Both the position numbers and the translations under genes were made by a program. This document shows positions 34,664 to 43,625 of a DNA stretch of 64,000 nt, one piece after another (within the stretch, counting starts at the first letter, position 1; every line of letters begins with the position of its first letter). The stretch is from Hyphomicrobiales bacterium (GTDB taxonomy: Bacteria; Pseudomonadota; Alphaproteobacteria; Rhizobiales; Rhizobiaceae): the NCBI GenBank assembly GCA_900473795.1, contig UCMT01000051.1, positions 1 through 64,000 on the forward strand, in the 5' to 3' direction. Under the pieces are notes generated by a model that did not search any database, was not told where the DNA came from, and worked only from the letters and a program-made list of their open reading frames with translations.

Positions 34664-34897
34664 CTAGACAGTCCTGGTGCGTTTCTTGGGGGTGGGCTCG
34701 CTCACCGGGTCGTTCTTGACGACCGAAAGCTTCGAGGCTCTGACAATCTTCTGTGGAGTACCGACAGCAGCGGCTTCTTCCGTCAGTTGCCGCAATGCTT
34801 CCAGCCAATGCTCTTCGTGACTGCCGTCCGGGCAGCCGGCGGCTTCCCAGACAGCGTATGCCCGTGTCCTGACGTCGTGTTCGCTGATATCCGTCAT
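34664..34897 (-). CDS. DUF2934 family small protein
   Basis: The 77-residue protein contains the DUF2934 pattern: RTRAYAVWEAAGCPDGSHEEHWLEAL (residues 10-35, shown here in outline) followed by a basic tail ending KKRTRTV. Family members are frequent in rhizobia, often near stress and glycogen genes; the function is unknown. GGGAGAAAG precedes the ATG at 34897. It shares orientation with glgA but is separated by an inverted repeat. Confidence 0.8.
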   Translation of the reverse strand: MTDISEHDVRTRAYAVWEAAGCPDGSHEEHWLEALRQLTEEAAAVGTPQKIVRASKLSVVKNDPVSEPTPKKRTRTV

Positions 34898-35212
34898 CTG
34901 CTTTCTCCCTTTGCACATGGCCAACAATAACTGCGAAAGCGCTTGGTTCCGTATGACAATGCCGGTGCACGCAATTTTTCCGCGTGTATATCTCAGACTG
35001 CAAAACCGGGAATTTCAGAGTAACGCGTTTTCAGGATCGTGAAAAGGACGCGTCAAAACAAACCAGAGCTGAGCTTACGCCTACTTCCGCCGCCGGCAAA
35101 ATGCATTTGAGCGCGCGCCGCCCGTTTTGCACAGTCTTAAGTGGAACCAAAAGCAACGCTGGCCGTTATATGGTTCGCGCTGGCCAGGCGGCTGGCTTTT
35201 AAGGAGTGCGCC
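34898..35212. other. divergent intergenic region, DUF2934 / secreted protein
   Basis: The 315-base gap has no credible gene. It contains the EcfG-type promoter at 35143-35167 for the plus-strand gene. On the minus side a GGAAC lies upstream of the DUF2934 gene, but with a spacing (20 bases) that does not fit the EcfG consensus. Confidence 0.55.
35143..35167 (+). promoter_or_regulatory. EcfG (general stress sigma) promoter
   Basis: GGAAC (35143-35147) and CGTT (35164-35167) are separated by exactly 16 bases, the consensus for the alphaproteobacterial EcfG/SigT sigma factor. It lies about 45 bases before the start of the secreted protein gene at 35213. Confidence 0.7.
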
Positions 35213-35581
35213 ATGAAAACAATCGCCCTTGTTCTGGCGCTGGCCGCAACTCCGGCTGCCGCCCAGTCGCTGAAGGTCGAAGACCTGTGTGTCAAAGTGG
35301 CGAAGCATCTGCTGATGACGGACAATCTGCACACCGGCGTCATCCAGTCCTTTCCCGAACTCAAACCGCCCGGCGCGCGCCTGACCTACTCCACCCGCGA
35401 TGGTGTCGAGAAGAAGGACATGGTCGACATGATCTCCTGCGAATTCGCCAACACGACGGCACCGTTCGGGTTGCAGCGGTTCTGCCTTGCCAGCACCTGC
35501 TATTCGGCAGGAGAGCGAAACCCGGAGAACAAGCGCCGGTTCGAGGAAGTCAGCACCTTGCTGGACCGGGAAGGTCTGTAA
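35213..35581 (+). CDS. small secreted protein of unknown function
   Basis: The 122-residue protein begins with a clear signal peptide (MKTIALVLALAATPAAAQS) and is preceded by AAGGAG. The mature part contains four Cys residues (VEDLCVKV, ISCEFAN, RFCLASTCYS), which could form disulphides in the periplasm. I do not recognise a family. An EcfG consensus promoter upstream suggests induction in general stress or stationary phase. Confidence 0.75.
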   Translation: MKTIALVLALAATPAAAQSLKVEDLCVKVAKHLLMTDNLHTGVIQSFPELKPPGARLTYSTRDGVEKKDMVDMISCEFANTTAPFGLQRFCLASTCYSAGERNPENKRRFEEVSTLLDREGL

Positions 35582-35591
35582 GCCGCCCGAC

Positions 35592-36272
35592 CTATTTGCC
35601 GTTCTTCGTCGCCATCCAGATCACGTGGCGCGCGCCACCGCCCTTGGTGCTGGCGCGGACCTTCAGTTCCTCGACGGCAAAGCCGGCGTCCCGCAGCCTG
35701 CGCGTAAAACCTGCATCCGGCGCCGATGACCAGACGGAGAGAACGCCGTTGGGCCGCAGCGCCCGGCGCGCGGCACGCAGTCCTGCCACGGTGTAGAGAT
35801 TGTCGTTGGCCTTGCGGGTCAGGCCTTCCGGCCCGTTGTCGACGTCGAGAAGGATCGCATCATAGGCACCCGCCGCCGACTGGATGAGGCGAACCACATC
35901 GCCTTCGCGTATAGTCACCCGGTGATCGTCAAGACAACCGCCGAACACCTCCGCCATCGGCCCGCGCGCCCAGCCGACCACCGCGGGCACGAGTTCGCCG
36001 ACGGTCACGCGCCCATCGGCGGGAAGTTCGGCCAATGCCGCCCGCAGCGTAAAGCCCATGCCGAGCCCACCGATCAGCATATGCGGTCGAGGGTGATCGC
36101 GGATCCGCTCGTAGGACAGGCGCGCCAATTGTTCCTCGGAGCCGCTCAGCCGGCTGTTCATCAGTTCGATGGTGCCGAGCATGATGGAGAATTCGCTGCC
36201 GCGCTGCTTCAGTCGCAGCTCACCGCCACCGTCCGGCATTATCGCTGTGTCAATGTGGGTCCAGGGGATCAC
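35592..36272 (-). CDS. spermidine-synthase-like SAM-fold protein
   Basis: The 226-residue Rossmann-fold protein has the nucleotide motif LIGGLGMGFTLRAAL near residue 70, acidic residues in VGELVPAVVGW, and ILLDVDNGPEGL where polyamine synthases place their catalytic Asp. It lacks the N-terminal beta domain of true spermidine synthases. It may be an aminopropyltransferase-like or methyltransferase-like enzyme with an unknown substrate. I chose the GTG at 36272 with GGAAG upstream; a TTG at 36284 is possible. It lies 57 bases downstream of the ATP-grasp gene with the same orientation, so it may be the last gene of that cassette. Confidence 0.8.
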   Translation of the reverse strand: MIPWTHIDTAIMPDGGGELRLKQRGSEFSIMLGTIELMNSRLSGSEEQLARLSYERIRDHPRPHMLIGGLGMGFTLRAALAELPADGRVTVGELVPAVVGWARGPMAEVFGGCLDDHRVTIREGDVVRLIQSAAGAYDAILLDVDNGPEGLTRKANDNLYTVAGLRAARRALRPNGVLSVWSSAPDAGFTRRLRDAGFAVEELKVRASTKGGGARHVIWMATKNGK

Positions 36273-36329
36273 GGGTACTTCCAATCGTCAGAGGCGCACG
36301 CGATAGCACAGATGGCAGCGCAATACAGC

Positions 36330-37376
36330 TCAAAGCGTCGCCAGAGCCCGATTGGAAATCGCGCCCGCATAGATCTTGCGGATGGCGATCTTGTCCTCCA
36401 GTGCCGCGATGATTTCCTCGGAGAAATCGATCTTGTGCATGCCGGCGATGTCGGGAAGCCCGCCGGGCGTAAAGACGTTGATCTCCAGAATCTTGTCCCC
36501 GACGATATCGAGGCCGACAAGGAACATGCCGTCTTCGATCAGTTTCGGGCGGACCATCTCGGCGACCGCCAGGATGCCCTCCGTGATCTTTGCCGCCTCC
36601 GCCGTGCCGGCGGCATGCATGTTCGAACGCAGATCTCCCTTGGCCGGAACACGCCGGAAGGCGGCGTAGACGCCGTCACGGAGCAACGGCTTGCCGTTCA
36701 TCAGGAAAAGGCGCGTGTCGCCGGCCTTTGCCTCCGGCAGGTAGGCCTGCGCAATCAGGTAACCCTCGCCGCTGACCGCCTCGAAGATTTGGTTGATATT
36801 GGCATCGTTGGGCGTGGCGATCTTGAAGACATTTTTGCCGCCGGAGCCCTGCAGCGGCTTGATGATCACGCCTTTACGGTGATCGGTGATGAAGGCGCGG
36901 ATTTCCTCGATGCTCTTGGAAATCAGCGTGGTCGGGCGCACGGCCTCGGGAAAGTCCTGGAAATAGAGCTTGTTCTGCGCCAGCGTCAAACCCAAGGGAT
37001 CGTTGACGACGATCGTGCCGCGCTCGCTGGCAAGACGCCCGAACATGACGCCGATATGAGCCGCCCAGGGGCGATCTTCGGAATCCAGCGAAGGATCGTT
37101 GCGCAGGAAAATGACGTCAAGATCACGCACGTCGATGGTCTGGATCTGGGCATCCTTGCTCTGGAAGGCATCGTGAAAGGCTCGCGGATCCTTGTATTTC
37201 GCGGCGGGAACCGCAGTTGCCCGCACCATCAGGCTGTCGTCCGGCCGCAGCACAAAACCGCCCGGAGCGACATAACAGACGTCATGCCCGCGGGTGACAG
37301 CGACCATCGCCAGCGCCGTCGTCGTGAAACCGGCCTCCTCGCTCTCGATCGAATTGACGAAGAATGCGATACGCAT
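36330..37376 (-). CDS. ATP-grasp ligase, glutathione-synthetase-like
   Basis: The 348-residue protein has the glutathione synthetase layout: an N-terminal Rossmann-like domain (MRIAFFVNSIESEE) and an ATP-grasp domain. Lys-bearing VIIKPLQGSGGKNVFKI lies near residue 190, LFLMNGKPLLRDGVYAAFRR near 245 and the metal-binding GDKILEINVFTPGG near 310. It would join a carboxylate to an amine using ATP. It is not beside gshA, and it follows an MATCAP-like protease gene by eight bases, so it probably acts on a different acyl or peptide substrate than true GshB. Confidence 0.85.
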   Translation of the reverse strand: MRIAFFVNSIESEEAGFTTTALAMVAVTRGHDVCYVAPGGFVLRPDDSLMVRATAVPAAKYKDPRAFHDAFQSKDAQIQTIDVRDLDVIFLRNDPSLDSEDRPWAAHIGVMFGRLASERGTIVVNDPLGLTLAQNKLYFQDFPEAVRPTTLISKSIEEIRAFITDHRKGVIIKPLQGSGGKNVFKIATPNDANINQIFEAVSGEGYLIAQAYLPEAKAGDTRLFLMNGKPLLRDGVYAAFRRVPAKGDLRSNMHAAGTAEAAKITEGILAVAEMVRPKLIEDGMFLVGLDIVGDKILEINVFTPGGLPDIAGMHKIDFSEEIIAALEDKIAIRKIYAGAISNRALATL

Positions 37377-37384
37377 GGCGGCTC

Positions 37385-39283
37385 CTAGCTTGTGACCATG
37401 TCGAGGGGGGTCATCCCCGCCCGCGCCTTGTCGAGACGGGCCTGCGCATGGGGATGGACAAGGAAGGCGGGGCGGATGACAGGCATTTTGAGCAAGCCAC
37501 GCAGGCTGAGTTCCTGCATCACCCGGAAATGCGACGCGGAAATCTTGCCCATCCAGAACGGATCGAGCGCGCCGCCCGCTTTCAGGTGATCAAGCAGCTC
37601 CAGGAGGCCGCGCAGATAGATGGCATCCTTGGCGAGCCCCCCACCGCGGTAAAGCCGCAGGGCCACATTGAACGCCGTAGCGGGACCGAACCCGTGCTCG
37701 CCGACAAGCATGTCGTAGGTTTCGGCAAACGGCCGCCCTTCGAGCATTGCCGCGCAAGCGACAACGCGAGCCGCGACGAGGCGCAAACGCGCGATCGTCA
37801 TGCCACCGGCCATGTATTCGGAAAAGACCGCAAGGCCCTCCTGCATGCCCTCGTAGCCGGCGAGACCCGAGCGGAAAAGCCGCAGGCCTTGCGCCGACCC
37901 GTTGAAATACGTGAGCAGGTGTACCCCGATTTCGTGGCTAAGCAGCGCATCGACGCGGCTGGTTGGCACACGGGTGGTCCGGGAAATGAGCAGACGGCCA
38001 TCCGACACCAGCAGGCCGGGCGGCAGGTCGTCGCGCAATTCGATCTCTGCCGTGAACCCCTCATATTGCCGCTGATAGCTGACGATCATCGCACGCGCGG
38101 CGATTTCGACATCGTGGCAATCGGCGATCTCGTTGCCGGCTTCACCGTCGTCGCCGTCATGGGCGGCTTTCTCCGTTTTAACCAGGATTTCGGCTGCGCT
38201 GCGGTACAAAGTCGCCTCGACGGGACCGTAGAGAGCGCGGCTGTACTCGACGAAGCGGCTGGTCTCGCGCGCCGTGATCAGCGAGAGCTGCAGATCAAGC
38301 TCCTGCTGCTTCTCGCGGTAGAGATGGTAGAGAACCGGATCCTCGAAGCGGTCGAAGGCGACCGAGAAGAGCTTGCGCTTTTCGACCTCGACCTGCACGG
38401 ACAGCGGCCGATAGAGAAACCGCGGAGCGCGCTTGAAGTTGCTTGCCTTGAACTCCCGCCAGGCGGCGTCGGCATTGATCGGCGTGACAGCGAGCAGAAA
38501 GTCGAAGCTCGCTGCGACTTCGTCGATACTGCGGTCGGCCCGGCTCACCGCATCGACAAAGGCTTTTCGGCCAAGGGCGCGGTGGGTGCTGATCTTCAGG
38601 CTCTGCGTCGCAGCGACAAAGGCGGCGAAAGCCTTCAGACCGGCGTCGAAGATGTTGGCGATCAGGCGTTCACGCAAATCGAAATAGATCTTGCCCGATT
38701 CCGGCTGCCGGTAGATCGGCGCAAATCGCACCGCGACCAGCGAAAATCCCGTTCGCTGCGCCAGCGTCGCGGCCTGGAAGTCGGTCTCCAGAGCAAATCG
38801 CTCGACATGGGGGGTGCGGAACTTGACTTGCCGGATATCGACCCCCTCCGCCAATGCCGTCTCGGCCTCCTCGGCGGCCGGCTCGCCGGTGGTGGCAATC
38901 CTGACCTCGAAAGGCGGCAGATAGGGTGAATCGTCGGTGAGCAACGTATCATGTTCCAGCTCATCGACGTCCAGCAGCATGAAGGCGCCGAACCGCTCTT
39001 TGAGAATGCCGCCGACCGCCGCAACGATCGGCAGAGCTTCCTCCAGATTGTTGGCGATCAGATAGGAGGCATTGGCGGCGACGACGTCGCGGGCTGCGAT
39101 GTCTTGGCGCCCCCTGATCAGGAAGAGCGACAGGAAGGGCAGCGGCCGGTCGATATGCAGACGGCCGCCGTGCTCGAAATCCTTGCGCACCGCCTTGTCG
39201 GCGCGGATGCAGGCGAGGATCTCCTCCAGCCATTCGGGATAGACGGCGGGCCTGTCACGGTCCTTGCGGTGTGTGCGGGTCAT
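37385..39283 (-). CDS. DUF1704 / MATCAP-like metallopeptidase (QEGLA-motif protein)
   Basis: The 632-residue protein belongs to the family annotated as flavohemoglobin expression-modulating QEGLA-motif proteins. Its metal site is visible: His450-Glu451-x-x-x-His455 in LLSHEIGVHLLTYFNG, and Glu482 in the MQEGLAVFSEYM motif as third zinc ligand. The eukaryotic relatives (KIAA0895/MATCAP) are carboxypeptidases that trim the C-terminal residue of tubulin. This bacterial member would be expected to cleave a C-terminal residue from a peptide or protein, but its substrate is unknown. It overlaps the upstream N-formylglutamate amidohydrolase-like gene by four bases. Confidence 0.87.
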   Translation of the reverse strand: MTRTHRKDRDRPAVYPEWLEEILACIRADKAVRKDFEHGGRLHIDRPLPFLSLFLIRGRQDIAARDVVAANASYLIANNLEEALPIVAAVGGILKERFGAFMLLDVDELEHDTLLTDDSPYLPPFEVRIATTGEPAAEEAETALAEGVDIRQVKFRTPHVERFALETDFQAATLAQRTGFSLVAVRFAPIYRQPESGKIYFDLRERLIANIFDAGLKAFAAFVAATQSLKISTHRALGRKAFVDAVSRADRSIDEVAASFDFLLAVTPINADAAWREFKASNFKRAPRFLYRPLSVQVEVEKRKLFSVAFDRFEDPVLYHLYREKQQELDLQLSLITARETSRFVEYSRALYGPVEATLYRSAAEILVKTEKAAHDGDDGEAGNEIADCHDVEIAARAMIVSYQRQYEGFTAEIELRDDLPPGLLVSDGRLLISRTTRVPTSRVDALLSHEIGVHLLTYFNGSAQGLRLFRSGLAGYEGMQEGLAVFSEYMAGGMTIARLRLVAARVVACAAMLEGRPFAETYDMLVGEHGFGPATAFNVALRLYRGGGLAKDAIYLRGLLELLDHLKAGGALDPFWMGKISASHFRVMQELSLRGLLKMPVIRPAFLVHPHAQARLDKARAGMTPLDMVTS

Positions 39284-40098
39284 AATCGCCCCCGCAGCGT
39301 TTGTTCGAGCACCGGCATCGAAAGCCGGATCATCTGTCGCATCGCCTGCAACGCCTCGATATCCGGCTCACCGGTCCATTCGTCCATGAAGACCTTCTTG
39401 AACTCGATGGCGATGGCACAGCCGGTTTCGGGGAAGCGCTCATGGATGAAGCGCGTCTGTTCGCCCCTGCCCTGGAACGCGATGTTTTCCCGCACGTCCA
39501 TCCGCTCACCACGGAATTCGAAGCTGCGCAACTGTTCCATGAACCGGTCGAGGACCAGAGCCCAGCGGGCGCGGTCCATCGAGGAGGTGCCGATATTGAT
39601 TTGCGGCGCCTTGTCGACGGCCATCTCGGGTGCGTCGGCGCCGTTGCGGCGGTGGTTGTAACTGTGAATGTCAAGGAGGACGAAGGCGCCGTGGTGCTGT
39701 TCCATCCCACGCAGATAGGCCTCCAGCATGGCATAGTAGGCGTCGTGAACCTGCAGCGAGGCCGCGATGGCCGTCTCAGGCAGCGGGTCCGTCCAGACTT
39801 TCAACCCCCAGGCCTGTTCGGGCCGGAAATAGATTGCGCCGTCGCGGGCACGGTTGATGTCGACCTCGAAGCGCGAGCGGTGGAAGACGATGCGGTTGGG
39901 AAGGTCTCGGATGAAGAATTCCGTGAAGGGATCCTCTTCGCGCAACCGCTCGTCGCTGTCGAGCATTATCAGGTCTTTAAGATCACTGCGCAGATGATGT
40001 CCGTTGTGAATGGCCGTGCCGACGACCGGCGAGGCGCCGCGATGCGCCGACCACCAGCCCAGCGGATCGGATTCTGCGATTTCCTGGAGAGAGGGCAT
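39280..40098 (-). CDS. N-formylglutamate amidohydrolase-like protein
   Basis: The 272-residue protein matches the FGase fold: GTAIHNGHHLR near residue 30 (in place of the usual PHSG), FEVDINRARD near 80, and the metal-site DIHSYNHRRNG near 145. It would hydrolyse an N-formyl or similar amide on a glutamate-like substrate. Histidine-degradation genes are absent; instead it is coupled to a MATCAP-like protease and an ATP-grasp ligase, so its substrate is probably not N-formylglutamate. The ATG at 40098 has GAGAAG upstream. It is the first gene of the cassette. Confidence 0.85.
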   Translation of the reverse strand: MPSLQEIAESDPLGWWSAHRGASPVVGTAIHNGHHLRSDLKDLIMLDSDERLREEDPFTEFFIRDLPNRIVFHRSRFEVDINRARDGAIYFRPEQAWGLKVWTDPLPETAIAASLQVHDAYYAMLEAYLRGMEQHHGAFVLLDIHSYNHRRNGADAPEMAVDKAPQINIGTSSMDRARWALVLDRFMEQLRSFEFRGERMDVRENIAFQGRGEQTRFIHERFPETGCAIAIEFKKVFMDEWTGEPDIEALQAMRQMIRLSMPVLEQTLRGRL

Positions 40099-40128
40099 AC
40101 CGTCTTCTCGTTGACTGCCAGCGGCGAG

Positions 40129-40147
40129 AAAAAATCGCCTCACGGCG
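40129..40147 (-). terminator. weak intrinsic terminator after the TetR gene
   Basis: On the minus strand CGCC-GTGA-GGCG is followed after one base by six T residues (A run at 40129-40134 on the plus strand). It lies between the TetR gene and the three-gene cassette, suggesting the cassette has its own promoter or depends on partial read-through. Confidence 0.5.
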
Positions 40148-40264
40148 CTCTTTTTCAATCAACGAGTAAATGGAGGGGAACTGTGTTTTGTTCCATCGAA
40201 CGCTTCGTGCCGGCTGTTCACCCGGCCGGTGTGCGCTGGAACCTGACGGAAATTTTCGCTGTGG

Positions 40265-40939
40265 CTATGGTGCGGAAAGCGTCGCGGCAGGTGGGCGGGA
40301 CGAAGCGATCGCTGCCTCGCAGGCACGCAAGAAGCGCATCGAGGGGCCTTCGCTGCCGGTGGCGAGCTTGCTCACTTGCGCGCCCTCCATCAGCATCGAG
40401 AGTGTGTCGGAAAGGAGTTCGGGTTCACTGACACCCGCCTCTCGGCAAAGCGCTTCCAGCCGGCGGCGCTGGGTAAGTTTAAAGGTCTCGATCACGGCAT
40501 GGGCCGGATGGCCCTGTTCCTTGAGTTCGACGGCGGCGTTGGCGAGATCGCAGCCATACTGGTTATCGGCAAGACACTGGGCTCGGGCTTTGACCCAGCC
40601 GTGCAGACGCGCCAACGGGTCGTTCGGGTGTTGCACTTCCAGTTCTTCCCAGAAGGTGGAGGCTTGTTCGGACTTGAACCTGAGGGTTTCGCAGACCAGG
40701 TCGTCCTTTGAGCCGAAATGACGGTAGAGCGTCATCTTGTTGGTCTCGGCGGCTTCGGCGATGGCATCGACGCCGATACCGCGGATGCCATGCTGTCGGA
40801 AAAGCTCGCAAGCCGTTGAAACGATACGATCTCGCGGAGCCCCGCGGACCTGCGGACAATCATTTTTTTCCGGCCTTATATCTGCCGGTTTCCCGCTCGA
40901 TACGGATTTCGAATTTTTACTGACGAGGCTTCTTGACAT
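40265..40939 (-). CDS. TetR/AcrR-family transcriptional regulator
   Basis: The 224-residue protein has a TetR helix-turn-helix at residues 38-82 (RIVSTACELFRQHGIRGIGV and AAETNKMTLYRHFGSKDDL) and an all-helical ligand domain. It lies upstream of the amidohydrolase/MATCAP/ATP-grasp cassette on the same strand, separated by a weak terminator. Its own promoter region holds three GTAAC/GTTAC half-sites. It probably regulates itself and the small gene at 41069; control of the cassette is possible but not shown. Confidence 0.9.
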   Translation of the reverse strand: MSRSLVSKNSKSVSSGKPADIRPEKNDCPQVRGAPRDRIVSTACELFRQHGIRGIGVDAIAEAAETNKMTLYRHFGSKDDLVCETLRFKSEQASTFWEELEVQHPNDPLARLHGWVKARAQCLADNQYGCDLANAAVELKEQGHPAHAVIETFKLTQRRRLEALCREAGVSEPELLSDTLSMLMEGAQVSKLATGSEGPSMRFLRACEAAIASSRPPAATLSAP

Positions 40940-40961
40940 AGGTGTGACCGGTCGGTAACTA
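40933..40961 (+). promoter_or_regulatory. promoter candidate for the gene at 41069
   Basis: TTGACA (40933-40938) and TAACTA (40956-40961) are separated by 17 bases. The -10 overlaps the first GTAAC half-site, so TetR binding would block it. The first six bases also lie inside the start of the divergent TetR gene. Confidence 0.4.
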
Positions 40962-40984
40962 TACGGATGTTACTTACTGGTAAC
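40954..40984. promoter_or_regulatory. candidate TetR operator with three half-sites
   Basis: GGTAAC (40954-40959), GTTAC (40969-40973) and GTAAC (40980-40984) form overlapping inverted repeats; the clearest is GTTAC-TTACTG-GTAAC. They lie between the divergent TetR gene and the small gene at 41069. TetR-family operators are typically such inverted repeats. Confidence 0.5.
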
Positions 40985-41068
40985 ACCCTAAAATTCTACT
41001 GTCAAGTTCAAGACCCCGGCCGGGATCCGCCCGCCGGAAAAGACGATGAACCCGAAGGAAATACCCCG

Positions 41069-41332
41069 ATGCACCAGGCAAACAGCGATCTGACCATCAC
41101 TGAGGTTTTGACCGACCCGATGATCCGCGCCGTCATGCGTGCGGATGGCGTCACCACAAACGAGATGAAAACGCTCCTCTACTCCGCTGCCAGCGCGCTT
41201 CGCCAGACGCAGCCCGGAACCGCGAGCGCCAAGAAGCATACGGCCAACCTTCTTGCCGCGCCGAAGCGCCGGCTGCTGTCGATGGTGCACCCGCTTGCCT
41301 CACGCTCGGACGTCCTGCGCATGAGCGCGTAA
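41069..41332 (+). CDS. small conserved hypothetical protein
   Basis: The 87-residue protein starts at an ATG with AAGGAA eight bases upstream. It is predicted soluble and helical (ITEVLTDPMIRAVMRADGVT, then MKTLLYSAASALRQ), with a basic C-terminus (KRRLLSMVHPLASRSDVLRM). I do not recognise a named family, but the codon usage is typical and a strong terminator follows. It is divergent from the TetR regulator and may be its target. Confidence 0.7.
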   Translation: MHQANSDLTITEVLTDPMIRAVMRADGVTTNEMKTLLYSAASALRQTQPGTASAKKHTANLLAAPKRRLLSMVHPLASRSDVLRMSA

Positions 41333-41378
41333 CGACACCCTATCCTCCCGGCGCATCCTTAAAAAGAATGCGCAACTC

Positions 41379-41412
41379 AACCCAGCCGGACGCCTCCACC
41401 GGCTGGGTTTTT
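41379..41412 (+). terminator. strong intrinsic terminator
   Basis: AACCCAGCCGG and CCGGCTGGGTT form a perfect 11-base stem with a 9-base loop, followed by five T residues at 41408-41412. It ends the gene at 41069 and separates it from the convergent chemoreceptor gene. Confidence 0.9.
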
Positions 41413-41430
41413 GTTTTCGCGGCTTCGGGC

Positions 41431-43251
41431 TTATGCCGCGTGGCGGCGATCGGCATTGCCGCGGTTGATCACCTCCAGTGTGAAGCGTGCAATCAATGCG
41501 CGCAAATTGTCGCTCTCCTTGGCCAGCGCCGCCCCCGCTGCATTGGTCTCCTCGACCATGGCGGCATTCTTCTGGGTGACCTGGTCCATCTCGTTGACGG
41601 CGGCGTTGACCTCGGCAAGACCCGTCGACTGCTCGCGGGTCGACGTGGCGATGGCATCCATATGCTGGTTGATCGTCACGACATAGGCCTCGATGGTCTT
41701 CAGCACATCGCCGGTCTCACTGACCAGCTTGACGCCGTTTTCAACCTCGGCCGTCGAGTTGCGGATCAGGTCCTTGATCTCCCTGGCGGCCTTGGCAGAT
41801 CTTTGCGCCAGCTCACGCACTTCCTGCGCGACGACGGCAAAGCCTCGGCCGGCATCCCCTGCCCGCGCAGCCTCGACACCGGCATTCAGCGCCAGCAGGT
41901 TCGTCTGGAAGGCGATTTCATCAATAACGCCGATGATGTTGGAGATCTGGTTCGACGACTGCTCGATGCGGCCCATGGCGGTGACGGCATTGGTCACGAC
42001 CAGGCCGGACTGCGATGCGCTGGCATTTGCCTTCGCCACGATACTGCGTGCCTCCTCGGTACGCCGAGACGAACTGGTGATATTCGCGGTGATCTCATCG
42101 AGCGCTGCAGCGGTCTCTTCCAGCGAGGCAGCCTGCTGCTCGGTGCGGCGCGACAGGTCGTTGGCGCTGTGGCTGACGTCGCGCGACCCGTTGTCGATCA
42201 GGTCGGCAGCGTGGGCAACCGAAGACAATGTCTTCTGCAACTGGCCGACGGCAGCATTCAGGTCGTGGCGCAACGCCTCAAAATCCGGTGCAAAGGGTTC
42301 GGTCAACTGGAACGACAGATCGCCGGCGGCAAGCCGCTTCAGGCCGGTGGCAAGTCCGGACGTCGCCTGCAGCAGGCGGCCTCGCGCGGCGTCTTCGGCT
42401 TCAGCCGTCAGGCGTTCGCGGTCAGCCTCGGCCTGTCGCCGGCTTTCCTCGGCCTCGGGTTCAAGGCGCCTGTTGGAAATCGCAGCTTGGCGAAACACCT
42501 CCACGGCACCGGCCATGGAGCCGATCTCATCGGCGCGCTCGGCATAGGGAATGGCCGTGTCGGTATCGCCTTCCGCCAGATCGATCATCGACCGGGTGAT
42601 GATGCCGATCGGCCGTGCGATGCCCCGCAGGGCGAAGAAGGTCGATATCGCGATGAGAGCCGCGACTGCGCCGATAATCGCATAGGCGAAGGTTGTTGCA
42701 GTTGCATGGGTATCCTGCGTCAACTGAACGGCCTTGCCGACATCCTCGAAATTCAATGCGACCAGTTCGTCGATCGCCTGGAGGGCGGGGTCGGAGATCG
42801 CGCTCATGTCGGCCAGCGCCTTGGCGGCGCCGTCATACATGCCCATTTTGGACAGGTTCATCATGCCCTCGCCGGCCTTGATATAGGTTTCGACCCCGTC
42901 GGTCGTCCGCTTCAGGATTTCCCGCTCCCTGTCCGAACCGGCAAGTGCTGCATAACCTGCCGTTACTGCTCTGATATCGTCCTGCGATTTCTTGATCGCC
43001 TCTTCCGCAGCCGTCGTCGCTTGTGGGGTTGCTGCCGTAATATGCGTCAGATAGCCGATCTTCATTTCCAGCATCTTCGCCTTGATGTCTTTTGCAGCCA
43101 GCATGCCCGGCAGCGTTTCCGCGGTGATGCGATGCGTCGTTTGCTGAATGCGCGACAGGGAATCAAGCGAGATCCAGGCAAAGCCCGCCGTGATGAGGGC
43201 AATTGCCGAGAAGATGGCAACAAGCGACGTTCTGATAGAGGGTCGGGACAT
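41431..43251 (-). CDS. methyl-accepting chemotaxis protein
   Basis: The 606-residue chemoreceptor has an N-terminal membrane anchor (residues 8-30), a periplasmic four-helix-bundle type sensor of about 155 residues, and a second membrane helix near 190. A HAMP region follows, then a long signalling domain. The highly conserved hairpin tip appears as [24 protein letters not shown] and [20 protein letters not shown]. The ATG at 43251 has GGAG eight bases upstream. No obvious C-terminal CheR pentapeptide is seen. Che genes are not adjacent. Confidence 0.93.
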   Translation of the reverse strand: MSRPSIRTSLVAIFSAIALITAGFAWISLDSLSRIQQTTHRITAETLPGMLAAKDIKAKMLEMKIGYLTHITAATPQATTAAEEAIKKSQDDIRAVTAGYAALAGSDREREILKRTTDGVETYIKAGEGMMNLSKMGMYDGAAKALADMSAISDPALQAIDELVALNFEDVGKAVQLTQDTHATATTFAYAIIGAVAALIAISTFFALRGIARPIGIITRSMIDLAEGDTDTAIPYAERADEIGSMAGAVEVFRQAAISNRRLEPEAEESRRQAEADRERLTAEAEDAARGRLLQATSGLATGLKRLAAGDLSFQLTEPFAPDFEALRHDLNAAVGQLQKTLSSVAHAADLIDNGSRDVSHSANDLSRRTEQQAASLEETAAALDEITANITSSSRRTEEARSIVAKANASASQSGLVVTNAVTAMGRIEQSSNQISNIIGVIDEIAFQTNLLALNAGVEAARAGDAGRGFAVVAQEVRELAQRSAKAAREIKDLIRNSTAEVENGVKLVSETGDVLKTIEAYVVTINQHMDAIATSTREQSTGLAEVNAAVNEMDQVTQKNAAMVEETNAAGAALAKESDNLRALIARFTLEVINRGNADRRHAA

Positions 43252-43625
43252 GCACGGGGCTCCATAATCGGTACGATCCTTCCCGTCGCAGACGGTGAAG
43301 GGACAACCCGGAGCAGGCCTCATGACTGGCGGGATCGATCGGCCGGATTCATTCCGGCAGCGCGCTCACTTTCACCGGCTATATTAGCTTCAAACGATTA
43401 AAATAGAGTAAGTTTCGAGCGTATGCTCAATATGATGGCAAAAGCTCACATGGTATGTATCCTCGCCGCCTGTCGCAAAAGTCCCTGGTTCCGCGTCATC
43501 TGCGCAACCCCGTTTGCTTCAGCTTTGCTGCCAGCGGTCTCGTCGATCATCTCCAGACAGCCGCAATGGCATCGCTGTCGGACCTGCTGTAGACTAGGAT
43601 CGCCGCATTCCGAGAAAGTCCGGAC
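43252..43625. other. divergent intergenic region, chemoreceptor / adenylate cyclase
   Basis: This 374-base gap contains no convincing gene, hairpin with T-run or named promoter. A short AT-rich segment (43385-43440) is the likeliest place for promoters. Confidence 0.45.

Noticed and set aside
34898-34980. Possible EcfG promoter for the DUF2934 gene
   Set aside because: GGAAC is present on the minus strand, but the nearest GTT is 20 bases away, outside the 16-17 consensus.
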